The notes beneath the pieces are model-generated. The model worked only from the letters and a program-made list of their open reading frames with translations. It ran no database searches and was not told the DNA's origin. A stretch of DNA of 28,788 nucleotides from Alcaligenaceae bacterium (GTDB taxonomy: Bacteria; Pseudomonadota; Gammaproteobacteria; Burkholderiales; Burkholderiaceae_B). Position numbers and translations under genes: made by a program. This document shows, piece after piece, positions 13,528 to 21,223 of this stretch. The stretch's first letter is position 1; every line of letters starts with the position of its first letter. The stretch covers positions 1 through 28,788 of the forward strand of contig CANCRX010000040.1 in assembly GCA_947380655.1 (NCBI GenBank). The letters run 5' to 3'.

Positions 13528-14502
13528 ATGAAACTCTCTAAACTGATTGTCACCGTATCGCTCAGCGCTTTGGCCACTCTCGCACAAGCCCTGACACTGC
13601 CTTCATCCGTCGTGGATGCGGATTGGCTTGCCAAAAACAAAGCCGACGTACAGATCGTCGAAGTCACAAGTGACGTCGCTTCATTTCTGCGTAAACCAGA
13701 AATTGAAACGGACCAAAAAACAGGTAAAAAAGTGTTGGTCGAAGTCGGTGGTCACATCCAAGATTCTGCACTAATTGACTTTACAAAAGTACGTGCAGAG
13801 AAAACAATCGAAGCCAAAAAAGTCAAATACCTGATTCCTGAAAAGGCTGACTTTGAAAAGTTGGTTCAAACTGCAGGCATCAACTCCGGCAAACCAATCG
13901 TTTTGGTTCCTATCGGTCTTGATATTGCCGATGTGGATGAGGCCTTACGCGTTTTGTGGCAATTCAAAGTGTATGGCGAGCGAAACATTGCCGTACTGGA
14001 TGGAGGCTTAGCAGGCTGGTTGATGGACGGCAAAGAAGTCTCTACCGAAAAAAGTAATTTGAAAACTGGAAATTGGCTCGCAACAGACTACCGTAAAGAG
14101 CTGGTCGCCACCTCTGAGGAGGTCGCTAGTGCCTCAACATCTGGCAAAGTTGAGTTAATCGACTCCCGTCCACCCTCACAATTCTTTGGCGTCACAAAAC
14201 GAGATTACGTCAATGGTTTCGGCCATATTGCGGGTGCAAAAGATTTCGCGCCCGAATTACTGACTCGCTCTAAAAATGGCGCGCTGTACTTTTTGAACAA
14301 AAAAACCTACGAAGCACTGTTAGCAGAAAGTGGGATCAAACCTTCGGCGCCGGCCATCAGCTATTGCAATAGTGGGCACTTTGCTGCCGGCTCGTGGTTT
14401 GTTGCTGCTGAAATAGTCGGCAATCCGTCCGTCAAACTCTACGATGGTTCACTGCATTTATGGACAATCGAAGGCCGCCCACTTGTAAGTGTCCCACTTT
14501 AA
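13528..14502 (+). CDS. Exported tandem-domain rhodanese (thiosulfate sulfurtransferase-like)
   Basis: The 324-residue protein has a Sec signal (MKLSKLIVTVSLSALATLAQA) and two rhodanese modules. The first (about residues 30-165) retains the fold (VYGERNIAVLDGGLAGWLMDGKEV) but has no catalytic cysteine. The second (about 185-324) has LIDSRPPSQFFG and the active loop CNSGHFAA with Cys280. An inactive N-terminal plus active C-terminal domain is the usual thiosulfate sulfurtransferase layout. It would act in the periplasm, transferring sulfane sulfur from thiosulfate or a similar donor. It is the last gene of the operon, with a terminator 33 bp after its stop. The acceptor is unknown; the Cys-repeat protein two genes upstream is one candidate. 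Confidence 0.88.
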   Translation: MKLSKLIVTVSLSALATLAQALTLPSSVVDADWLAKNKADVQIVEVTSDVASFLRKPEIETDQKTGKKVLVEVGGHIQDSALIDFTKVRAEKTIEAKKVKYLIPEKADFEKLVQTAGINSGKPIVLVPIGLDIADVDEALRVLWQFKVYGERNIAVLDGGLAGWLMDGKEVSTEKSNLKTGNWLATDYRKELVATSEEVASASTSGKVELIDSRPPSQFFGVTKRDYVNGFGHIAGAKDFAPELLTRSKNGALYFLNKKTYEALLAESGIKPSAPAISYCNSGHFAAGSWFVAAEIVGNPSVKLYDGSLHLWTIEGRPLVSVPL

Positions 14503-14534
14503 GGGAAAACACCTAGCGATAAGCGTACACAGAG

Positions 14535-14561
14535 AAGCCCCCTAGCATGCGGGGCTTTTTT
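14535..14561 (+). terminator. Intrinsic terminator of the sulfur operon
   Basis: AAGCCCC (14535-14541) pairs with GGGGCTT (14551-14557), and the stem runs into six T residues. It lies 33 bp after the rhodanese stop codon and before the MFS promoter region, and so closes the operon starting at 11398. Confidence 0.85.
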
Positions 14562-14592
14562 GTAACTTTTACACACAAAAATTAAGTTTCGC

Positions 14593-14610
14593 GTAAGCAA
14601 TGTGTCAGAA
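14593..14610 (+). promoter_or_regulatory. Motif shared with the two-component promoter
   Basis: GTAAGCAATGTGTCAGAA here matches GTAAGCATCGTGACAGAA at 3830-3847 at 15 of 18 positions. A second TAAG lies 11 bp upstream (14583), so a direct-repeat arrangement is possible. It sits 104-121 bp before the MFS start codon. The remaining sequence to 14713 holds an AGGAG ribosome site for that gene but no convincing -35/-10 pair, which would fit an activated promoter. Binding by the regulator at 3898 is inference. Confidence 0.4.
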
Positions 14611-14713
14611 CCCCGTCAGGATGGACGCATAAAGTTCAGGCCAGATCTGATCAGCCCTTGATCCGTTCAAAACAATAATCAATATCCAGTTCGTTCAATC
14701 AGGAGACACATCC

Positions 14714-16384
14714 ATGACGACAGCCACAGCGGGTAAGGTGCATCCAGCGCCACGCCCAATGAGCAAAGAAGAGCGGAAAGTTATTTTCGCCTCCTCCCTC
14801 GGAACCGTTTTTGAGTGGTATGACTTTTATCTGTATGGCTCGCTTGCTGCCATTATTGCTTCGCACTTCTTCTCGGCTGTAAACCCCACCGCTGCATTTA
14901 TTTTTGCGCTGATGGCATTTGCTGCGGGTTTTGCTGTGCGTCCGTTTGGTGCGATTGTGTTTGGTCGTCTGGGTGACCTGGTTGGTCGTAAACATACATT
15001 CCTGATCACGATTCTGATCATGGGTGCATCGACCTTCTTTGTAGGTATCCTGCCAAGCTATGACACGATCGGTATGACAGCGCCTGTGCTGTTGATCGTG
15101 CTGCGTCTGGCTCAAGGTCTGGCGCTCGGTGGTGAGTACGGTGGTGCGGCAACCTACGTTGCTGAGCACGCCCCTCACGGCAAGCGTGGCGCCTACACCA
15201 GCTGGATCCAAACCACCGCGACACTGGGCTTGTTCCTGTCACTGCTGGTGATCCTGGGTGTGAGGACTGCGATCGGCGAAGAAGCCTTCAAACTCTGGGG
15301 CTGGCGTATTCCTTTCCTCGTCTCCGTTGTGCTGTTGGGTGTTTCAGTGTGGATCCGTCTGCAACTGAACGAGTCACCCGCCTTCAAGCGCATGAAAGAG
15401 GAAGGCAAAACATCCAAGGCACCACTGAAAGAGTCTTTTGGTCAGTGGAGCAACCTCAAAATCGTTCTGCTTGCTTTGTTTGGCCTGACCGCTGGTCAAG
15501 CAGTGGTCTGGTACACGGGTCAGTTCTATGCCCTGTTCTTCCTGACACAAACACTGAAAGTTGACAGCAACCTGGCTAACATCCTGATTGCCGTAGCGCT
15601 GTTGATCGGTACACCGTTCTTCGTGATCTTTGGTGTGCTCTCAGACAAGATCGGTCGTAAAGTCATCATCATGGCGGGTTGCCTGATCGCTGCCTTGACA
15701 TACTTCCCTGTGTTCAAAGCCATCACACACTATGCCAATCCAGCACTTGAGTCCGCTCAGGCTTCTGCACCGGTTTCGGTCATCGCCGATCCAGGCAAGT
15801 GTTCGTTCCAGTTCAACCCCGTAGGTACTGCTGCGTTCACAAGCTCTTGCGACGTGGTTAAGTCGTTCCTGGCTAAAAATGCTGTGAACTACAAAAACGA
15901 AATCGCACCTGCTGGTACCGTTGCAAAAGTGAAGATTGGTTCGACAGAAATCTCTTCTTTTGAAGGAGGAGCATTGTCCGCTGCCGACTTTAAAGCAGCC
16001 AGTGCAAAACTAGAGAAAGAAATGACCACTGCGATTCGTGCTGCAGGCTACCCTGCCAGTGCAGATACAGCAAAAATCAACAAAACCATGGTTGTCGTGC
16101 TGCTGACCTACCTGGTGATTCTGGTCACGATGGTGTATGGACCAATCGCTGCGATGCTGGTGGAACTCTTCCCAACCAAGATTCGCTACACCTCAATGAG
16201 CTTGCCATACCATATTGGTAACGGCTGGTTCGGTGGCTTCCTGCCAACGGTTGCGTTTGCTGTGGTTGCGACAACAGGCAATATTTATGACGGCCTCTGG
16301 TATCCAATCATCATCGCCGTGATGACTCTGGTGATCGGCACGCTGTTTATCAAAGACACACGCCACGTCGATATCCACGACTAA
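14714..16384 (+). CDS. MHS-type MFS transporter with periplasmic insertion
   Basis: The 556-residue protein has 12 membrane helices of the metabolite:H+ symporter group (FEWYDFYLYGSLAA at the start, motif A GRLGDLVGRK at residues 85-94, LALGGEYGGAATYVAEHAP near 137, repeat motif SDKIGRK near 310). It imports a small organic solute with protons; the substrate is not evident. Between helices 9 and 10, on the periplasmic side by standard topology, is an extra segment of about 115 residues (roughly 341-456) with two cysteines, Cys363 and Cys379. Typical family members are 430-500 residues. Codons are strongly skewed to CTG, GGT and CGT compared with its neighbours, which suggests high expression. 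AGGAG precedes the ATG. Confidence 0.9.
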   Translation: MTTATAGKVHPAPRPMSKEERKVIFASSLGTVFEWYDFYLYGSLAAIIASHFFSAVNPTAAFIFALMAFAAGFAVRPFGAIVFGRLGDLVGRKHTFLITILIMGASTFFVGILPSYDTIGMTAPVLLIVLRLAQGLALGGEYGGAATYVAEHAPHGKRGAYTSWIQTTATLGLFLSLLVILGVRTAIGEEAFKLWGWRIPFLVSVVLLGVSVWIRLQLNESPAFKRMKEEGKTSKAPLKESFGQWSNLKIVLLALFGLTAGQAVVWYTGQFYALFFLTQTLKVDSNLANILIAVALLIGTPFFVIFGVLSDKIGRKVIIMAGCLIAALTYFPVFKAITHYANPALESAQASAPVSVIADPGKCSFQFNPVGTAAFTSSCDVVKSFLAKNAVNYKNEIAPAGTVAKVKIGSTEISSFEGGALSAADFKAASAKLEKEMTTAIRAAGYPASADTAKINKTMVVVLLTYLVILVTMVYGPIAAMLVELFPTKIRYTSMSLPYHIGNGWFGGFLPTVAFAVVATTGNIYDGLWYPIIIAVMTLVIGTLFIKDTRHVDIHD

Positions 16385-16400
16385 GCAAAATAGTTCCCCC

Positions 16401-16436
16401 GCCGGCTGGGAGTGCTGCACCCCAACTGGCTTTTTT
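16401..16436 (+). terminator. First terminator after the MFS gene
   Basis: GCCGGCTGGG (16401-16410) pairs with CCCAACTGGC (16421-16430), with one wobble and one mismatch. Six T residues follow at 16431-16436. It begins 17 bp after the MFS stop codon. Confidence 0.8.
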
Positions 16437-16462
16437 AAAGCTCCCTCGGGAGCTTTTTTTTT
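16437..16462 (+). terminator. Second terminator after the MFS gene
   Basis: AAAGCTCC (16437-16444) and GGAGCTTT (16449-16456) form a perfect 8-bp stem with a 4-base loop, running into nine T residues (16454-16462). It follows directly on the first terminator. It ends 2 bp before the last gene of the opposing cassette (stop at 16465). On the minus strand only three T residues follow the stem, so it works best for the plus strand. Confidence 0.85.
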
Positions 16463-16464
16463 GC

Positions 16465-16896
16465 TTACCGTTGAACCGTCAGCTTGCGCTTGAGGAATCG
16501 CATCAGACTCGCGAGCACAGGAATTTTTTCATATAACTCCTCTGCTGCATCCCAATAATCACGATGGATGATGATTAGCCCTTGTGTGTTTAAAACGAAG
16601 TGTGTGCAGCCTTGAATCAGCATGGTTCTGCCGCGTATTTCAAAATTAAAATCCCACGCAACAAATGCCTGCTGATCCTGCACAACTGAATTGGTAATCA
16701 CAAAGCTTGGCGCAGTTAGGGTATCAAACATATGCTGATACACCTGGGTAATGCCTTGTATTCCAGCCAGATTGTTAAAAGGATCGAGGAAACTTGCCTC
16801 AGGACTGTAAATCGAAGCGATCTGACCAAGTGTTTGAGGTGTGAGGGTTTCAAACCATTGGGTGATTGCGTTGAATCGACTTCGGGTGTCATGCAT
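16465..16896 (-). CDS. NTF2-like (SnoaL-type) protein
   Basis: The 143-residue protein has the NTF2-like cone-fold pattern: an N-terminal helix (FNAITQWFETLTPQTLGQIASIYSPEASFLDPFNN), then strands such as AFVAWDFNFEIRG and CTHFVLNTQGLIIIHRDYWDAAEELYEKIP. Such proteins are small enzymes or ligand-binding subunits. A gene of this type is a regular member of the FAD-oxidoreductase/CFA-like lipid cassette in other proteobacteria. I chose the ATG at 16896, with AAGGA 10 bases upstream. A GTG at 16914 would overlap the SDR stop by 4 bp, like the other junctions here, and is a real alternative. It is the last gene of the cassette. The specific reaction is unknown. Confidence 0.85.
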   Translation of the reverse strand: MHDTRSRFNAITQWFETLTPQTLGQIASIYSPEASFLDPFNNLAGIQGITQVYQHMFDTLTAPSFVITNSVVQDQQAFVAWDFNFEIRGRTMLIQGCTHFVLNTQGLIIIHRDYWDAAEELYEKIPVLASLMRFLKRKLTVQR

Positions 16897-16910
16897 GACT
16901 ATCGAGTCCT

Positions 16911-17687
16911 TCACATTTTTGTCAGGCGATGCAGCATAGCAAACCGTACACGATCAGGTAGCCTTGCAAGCCACCTCAATAGATTCGCAAAGCCACCAGG
17001 GAATCGAATTTCAAAACGCCCTTTCTCAAGCCCTGCCATGATGGCTGCAGCAGCTTGCTCTGGCGTCATGAGTCCTGGCATTTCAAAATCATTGACTGCC
17101 GTCATGGGGGTTTGCACAAAGCCAGGATTAATCAGATAAACCGCTAAGCCTTTTGGCGCCAGCTCAAAATAAAGCGTTTGTGCGAGGTTGTTCAGGGCAG
17201 CCTTAGTCGCCCCATAGATCAAGGCGCGCGGCAAGCCTGTGTAGGCTGAGATGCTGGCAATCATGGCAATCCCGCCTGCGCCCTGAGCCAATAACGCAGG
17301 CACGATGAAAGCAAGTCCACGGTACATACTCACCACATTCAAATCGAAGCTTTTTTCAACCTGAGCCAGATCAATTTCCCAGCTATGTGTCGGGTCGTAG
17401 CGAGCGGCTCCCATGATCACTAAATCAATCACTCCCAGATATTCCACTACTTGGGATAATGCCTGTGGCCAGGCCTCTGTTTGCGTGACATCAAAGGCCA
17501 CGATGTGGGCGTTGGGGTGACCCTCTGCGACGAGGGTTAATTGATCGATACGCCGAGAGGAGATTACGACCTGTGCGCCCGCTGCGAGCAGTCGTTTCGC
17601 TAAGGCTGCGCCAATGCCACTCGAGGCCCCCACCAGCCAGATACGTTTACCTGACCAATTAGTCACGGGAGGATTCAGCGGTTTCAT
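16911..17687 (-). CDS. Short-chain dehydrogenase/reductase (SDR)
   Basis: The 258-residue protein is a classical SDR. The nucleotide-binding motif GASSGIG is at residues 20-26, and the catalytic set Ser145, Tyr158 and Lys162 is in IASISAYTGLPRALIYGATK. The usual NNAG strand motif is changed to IMGAARYD. The C-terminus, RFPGGFANLLRWLARLPDRVRFAMLHRLTK, is amphipathic and basic and resembles membrane-associated SDRs that act on lipids. The ATG at 17687 overlaps the DUF3833 stop by one base (TGATG). A GTG one codon earlier would overlap by 4 bp. It probably acts in the lipid cassette as an NAD(P)-dependent oxidoreductase; the substrate is not known. Confidence 0.9.
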   Translation of the reverse strand: MKPLNPPVTNWSGKRIWLVGASSGIGAALAKRLLAAGAQVVISSRRIDQLTLVAEGHPNAHIVAFDVTQTEAWPQALSQVVEYLGVIDLVIMGAARYDPTHSWEIDLAQVEKSFDLNVVSMYRGLAFIVPALLAQGAGGIAMIASISAYTGLPRALIYGATKAALNNLAQTLYFELAPKGLAVYLINPGFVQTPMTAVNDFEMPGLMTPEQAAAAIMAGLEKGRFEIRFPGGFANLLRWLARLPDRVRFAMLHRLTKM

Positions 17688-18235
17688 CACGAGGGGCTAC
17701 CAGCCACGCGTTTGCGGAAAAACAATGTCACTTCGCCCAGATCGAAGCCAAACTTCGACATGGTCGAGCGGTTCATCATGGACTGATCATCCATCTGCCA
17801 CATCCAGTCATCGAAATTAACCAGATATTCTTTTCCATCAACCGGCAAGCGCAAAACATAGGTCCATCTTAAGGCGTTCCCGGCAATGCGACCGGTTGCG
17901 ACGCCCACGACATCATCGGCTGTGCCTTGCCATGTTCCATCAGACTGACGTTTGAGTGTCCAGACGCGTCGTTGCTTTTCACCATCCGAATAGGTGAAAT
18001 GTTCGTCAAGCGTACCTTCATCGGGTGAAGACCAGTTTGCCTGGATTTCAACATGGAAGCGTCTGGCGACTTCGCCACTTCTTTTTTGAAACATCCCCCA
18101 GGCATCGATCGTGCCGTTAAAAAAGCTCGACATCTCCAGCACAGGCTTTTCCTGTGCGTAATGTTCAACATCAACATGACCGCAAGCGGTCAGCAAGGCC
18201 GTCAAAGCCGTAGTAAATAATGTTTTGAGTTTCAT
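17687..18235 (-). CDS. DUF3833 family lipoprotein
   Basis: The 182-residue protein begins with a lipoprotein signal (MKLKTLFTTALTALLTACG, lipobox LTAC, Cys18). The following Gly suggests outer-membrane sorting. The body fits DUF3833: FFNGTIDAWGMFQKRSGEVARRF, the beta-strand run EGTLDEHFTYSDGEKQRRVWTLKR and DDQSMMNRSTMSKFGFDLGEVTLFFRKR at the C-terminus. The pattern of short strands suggests a lipocalin-like barrel that could carry a lipid, although no activity is established. The start overlaps the MFS stop by 4 bp (ATGA), and the stop touches the SDR start. Confidence 0.88.
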   Translation of the reverse strand: MKLKTLFTTALTALLTACGHVDVEHYAQEKPVLEMSSFFNGTIDAWGMFQKRSGEVARRFHVEIQANWSSPDEGTLDEHFTYSDGEKQRRVWTLKRQSDGTWQGTADDVVGVATGRIAGNALRWTYVLRLPVDGKEYLVNFDDWMWQMDDQSMMNRSTMSKFGFDLGEVTLFFRKRVAGSPS

Positions 18236-19509
18236 GACTGAGGTGCCTTTCGGGAAAAGACCCGGGTGAAAAACTGAGTCTCGAACTTTGGCAAAAGCGC
18301 CAAGGTAGCGAGCGCTTTAAATACCATTGGCAGAAAAACATACAACACGATCAGTGCGCCTGCAGTGGCAGGCTGTCCAGGCTGATAATCCAATACCTTC
18401 AGACTCGGCAAGGCTAAACCTGCAGCGACTGCGAGGGCAAACTTGCCGATCAATACCCAGATACCAAAATACAAACCGGTACTCTGACGATGGCCTTTGG
18501 GAATTGCATCGGCCAGCATGGCTGGGGGCAACGCCACATCAGCGCCTAGGGCGGCCCCTGCAGCCAGGCAAATAATTCCGTAGAACAAACCATCCCCAGC
18601 ACCCACCCAGCCTGAGCAGAACAAAGCCAGCGTTGCAAGACAGGTACCGGCGAGCCACGCACGGGCTTTGCCCATGCGATCTGACAGAGCGACCCAACCA
18701 GGTAACGTCAGCATCCCGGCCATGAAGTACAACCCCAAGAACAACCCCGCCTGATCTGGCATCTGCACCACATCATCGATATAAAACAATACAAGCGTCG
18801 CAGGGATTGCCACGGCAATGGCATTAAATAAATAAAACCACATCACGCGTCTCACACCTTTAGGTGCCAAAGCGTGACGCCAGCCTTCCAAACCCTTGCC
18901 CAGAGCAATCTGCGGTTTTGGTGAGAACAATAGGGTTGTCAATAAGCCGATCATGAGTAAACCCACAAACACCCAGGAAAATAATTGATAACCCGCACGG
19001 GCCCCCAGATCACTCACCCAGAAGCTAGGCAGCACTGAGGCCACTACCACGCCCACCAAACCGAACGCTTCGCGCCAGGCGGTAACACGCGCACGCGCCG
19101 CAACATCATCGGTCAGTCGAGCACCCCAGGTCAGGTAACAGATGTTGATCAGGCTATGGGCGGCATAGACAATAATCAGCGAGAGCGCGAGCCATAACAA
19201 CAAGCCCGACTCACTCCATGCAGGCGGTGCAAACAACATCACAAAGCCTGCTGCCAGCACAACTGTCGAGAGCGACATGAGGACAGTCCAGCCGTATTTT
19301 TTACGCTGTAGCAAATCAACCAGACGACCAATCAATGGATCTTGAGCGGTATCGAGCATCCGCGTCAGAAACAAAATCACACCCAGTGCAGCCAGGTCAA
19401 CGCCCAGCGCATCGCCATAAAACTTTGGCGAGATCATATAAATCGGCAGCATAGCCATCGCCATCGGCAAACTCAGTGCGGCGTAGCCAGCGAGTCCAAA
19501 TCTTTTCAT
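18232..19509 (-). CDS. MFS transporter, GPH/melibiose-carrier-like
   Basis: The 425-residue protein has about 12 membrane helices and features of the GPH group. These include ISPKFYGDALGVDLAALGVILFLTRMLDTAQDPLIGRLVDL (residues 27-67), the conserved LPPAMLADAIPKGHRQSTGLYFGIW near residue 325, and an Arg-rich loop after helix 2. In homologous cassettes this is an inner-membrane protein of unknown cargo; lipid or fatty-acid handling is plausible but unproven. The ATG at 19509 overlaps the preceding gene's stop by 4 bp, and its stop overlaps the DUF3833 start by 4 bp. Confidence 0.88.
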   Translation of the reverse strand: MKRFGLAGYAALSLPMAMAMLPIYMISPKFYGDALGVDLAALGVILFLTRMLDTAQDPLIGRLVDLLQRKKYGWTVLMSLSTVVLAAGFVMLFAPPAWSESGLLLWLALSLIIVYAAHSLINICYLTWGARLTDDVAARARVTAWREAFGLVGVVVASVLPSFWVSDLGARAGYQLFSWVFVGLLMIGLLTTLLFSPKPQIALGKGLEGWRHALAPKGVRRVMWFYLFNAIAVAIPATLVLFYIDDVVQMPDQAGLFLGLYFMAGMLTLPGWVALSDRMGKARAWLAGTCLATLALFCSGWVGAGDGLFYGIICLAAGAALGADVALPPAMLADAIPKGHRQSTGLYFGIWVLIGKFALAVAAGLALPSLKVLDYQPGQPATAGALIVLYVFLPMVFKALATLALLPKFETQFFTRVFSRKAPQS

Positions 19510-20030
19510 CTTGATTGGCCTATCAGTGCCAGACGCAACTCTGGTTCACTTGTGCGAGGATCAAGCCAAATGGAAAAAAAATGAAGAGCGAGTGCATCAT
19601 TGAGGTCACCCAGCTTTTTTTCCTGATAAAAAAATTCAGCTCCCTGCCCCGGACGATACACACCAGAAAGCGTATCGCCTTGTTTCACGTCCGTCAGGAC
19701 GCTTTCAAGTTCCCCGCGCCAATGCGGCTGGTCTTGCACCGGTGCGCCAAGTTTTTGCATGTGCGTCAGACTTGCATCCAGCAGTCTGTCGCGCGCGATG
19801 TCACGCGAGTAAGTCAGCGATAGTACAAAGGGCTGATCAGGGATATAGCGCCCCTTTGGAGCCCACAGTTGTGCACGATAAATAGAAAAGCCAAAACGCG
19901 TGAACTCAACCGAAGGTGCGACCGCAGTCGCTTCGGGTAAGAGTGGATGTGACTCCGAGGCTTGTACCTGCTGTAGTAAAGCACACACCAGCCACAGCGT
20001 TGAGATCAGGGTTTTGCGCATAAGGTCCAT
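19506..20030 (-). CDS. Chalcone-isomerase-like protein, exported
   Basis: The 174-residue protein starts with a Sec-type signal (MDLMRKTLISTLWLVCALLQQVQA). It has the chalcone-isomerase-like (Chalcone_3) pattern: FTRFGFSIYRAQLWAP, PFVLSLTYSRDI, SGVYRPGQGAEFFY and ALHFFSIWLDPRT at the C-terminus. Proteins of this fold bind fatty acids in known cases, which fits the neighbouring CFA-like and lipoprotein genes. It is a paralogue of the protein encoded at 23344-23901, which lacks the signal. The start overlaps the CFA-like gene by 25 bp; an in-frame ATG at 20021 is an alternative. It probably acts in the periplasm. Confidence 0.87.
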   Translation of the reverse strand: MDLMRKTLISTLWLVCALLQQVQASESHPLLPEATAVAPSVEFTRFGFSIYRAQLWAPKGRYIPDQPFVLSLTYSRDIARDRLLDASLTHMQKLGAPVQDQPHWRGELESVLTDVKQGDTLSGVYRPGQGAEFFYQEKKLGDLNDALALHFFSIWLDPRTSEPELRLALIGQSR

Positions 20031-21223
20031 TGTTTGACGTCTGTTCTGGCCTCGCGGAATCCCGCTTCACAATACGCGAGATACATTCTCCATATCCGGA
20101 TAAATGCCTCGTCAAAGCCTTGTTCCCTGATTGCCGAGATATGCTGTTCAAATTGTTGCGCCCAGCGCTTCATCGTTTCGGCGTAATCCAAGCCAATAGA
20201 CTTCGCATCAAGGGACTGCAACCCGACACGCTCACACTCCTTCTCGAAACGTTTAGGGCTGGGCAACATGCCACCAGGAAAAATATATTGTTGAATAAAG
20301 TCGGTCCCATCGCGATAGACCTCAAAATGCGAGTCGGCAATATCAATGGTTTGCACCACAATACGACCGCCAGGTTTGAGGCAGCGCGCCAGGGTTTGAA
20401 AATAACTATGCCAGTGCAGCAGCCCAACTGCCTCAAACATCTCGATTGAAACAATATGATCATAGGTGCCCGTCACATCGCGATAGTCTTGCAACAGTAA
20501 AGTTACGCGATCGGAAAAGCCTGCTTGATGGATACGTTTACGGGCCCATTCAAGCTGGGCGTCGGACAGGGTAATGCCAACAACATTCAGTCCCCTTCGT
20601 GCAGCACGCTCCGCAAAGCCTCCCCAACCACACCCTACCTCGAGCACTGTCTGCCCGGGGACGGCATTGAGTTGATCAAGGATCCGGTCGTACTTCGCAT
20701 CTTGGGATTGCTCAAGCGTTCGAGTTAAATCCTGATCAAAAATTCCGGCGGAATAGGTCATCGACGGGTCGAGCCAGAGCTTGTAAAAATCATTACCTAA
20801 ATCGTAATGGCTCAAAATATTGCGACGACTCCCACGGCGACTGTTATCACGCAGCACCCAGTGCTTGAGTCGTTTGAGTAGTAATGCCCACCAGTGTCCA
20901 TCGACTGCAGCGGTTAATTTATCGTTACGCATCGCAAGCGTAAACAACGCCAGCAGATCGTGACAATCCACCCAACCACGCCGGAGCGCTTCAGCAAAGC
21001 CAACATCGCCCTGACGCATAATCAAACCACAGGCACGCCAGTCATGTATGCGTAAATCAGCATGTGGAATTTCACCCAAGCGTCCTAAGGTTATTGAAGA
21101 TCCCTGCGGGTCCGTCAAGGTCAGTGAGCCAACAGAAATCTTGCTCAGCAAATTTACAAACAGTCTCGCAGACCAGGGCATGCCCTGCATCAAAGCCAGA
21201 CGGGGTTGTCCATTCAGATTCAT
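20006..21223 (-). CDS. Cyclopropane-fatty-acid-synthase-like SAM methyltransferase
   Basis: The 405-residue protein has the CFA-synthase layout: an N-terminal helical lipid-binding part, HYDLGNDFYKLWLDPSMTYSAG at 139-160, the SAM motif VLEVGCGWGG at 193-202, FEAVG at 263-267 and YIFPGG at 313-318. It should transfer a methylene or methyl group from SAM to an unsaturated acyl chain at the inner membrane. Aligned by eye to E. coli Cfa, the active-site Glu is kept (Glu264) and a Tyr is present (Tyr347). Cys139 becomes Ala159 and His266 becomes Gln291. Those residues hold the bicarbonate in true Cfa, so a different product such as a methylated chain is possible. The start overlaps DUF1365 by 4 bp. 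Confidence 0.9.
   Translation of the reverse strand: MNLNGQPRLALMQGMPWSARLFVNLLSKISVGSLTLTDPQGSSITLGRLGEIPHADLRIHDWRACGLIMRQGDVGFAEALRRGWVDCHDLLALFTLAMRNDKLTAAVDGHWWALLLKRLKHWVLRDNSRRGSRRNILSHYDLGNDFYKLWLDPSMTYSAGIFDQDLTRTLEQSQDAKYDRILDQLNAVPGQTVLEVGCGWGGFAERAARRGLNVVGITLSDAQLEWARKRIHQAGFSDRVTLLLQDYRDVTGTYDHIVSIEMFEAVGLLHWHSYFQTLARCLKPGGRIVVQTIDIADSHFEVYRDGTDFIQQYIFPGGMLPSPKRFEKECERVGLQSLDAKSIGLDYAETMKRWAQQFEQHISAIREQGFDEAFIRIWRMYLAYCEAGFREARTDVKQWTLCAKP

Noticed and set aside
6113..14502. Mobile element carrying the sulfur genes
   Set aside because: I found no integrase, transposase, tRNA, terminal inverted repeats or flanking direct repeats around the region. Horizontal acquisition remains possible but unsupported here.
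14658..14670. FNR-like TTGAT-3-TTCAA palindrome before the MFS gene
   Set aside because: The spacing is one base short of the FNR consensus and the second half-site deviates, so I do not count it as an FNR box.
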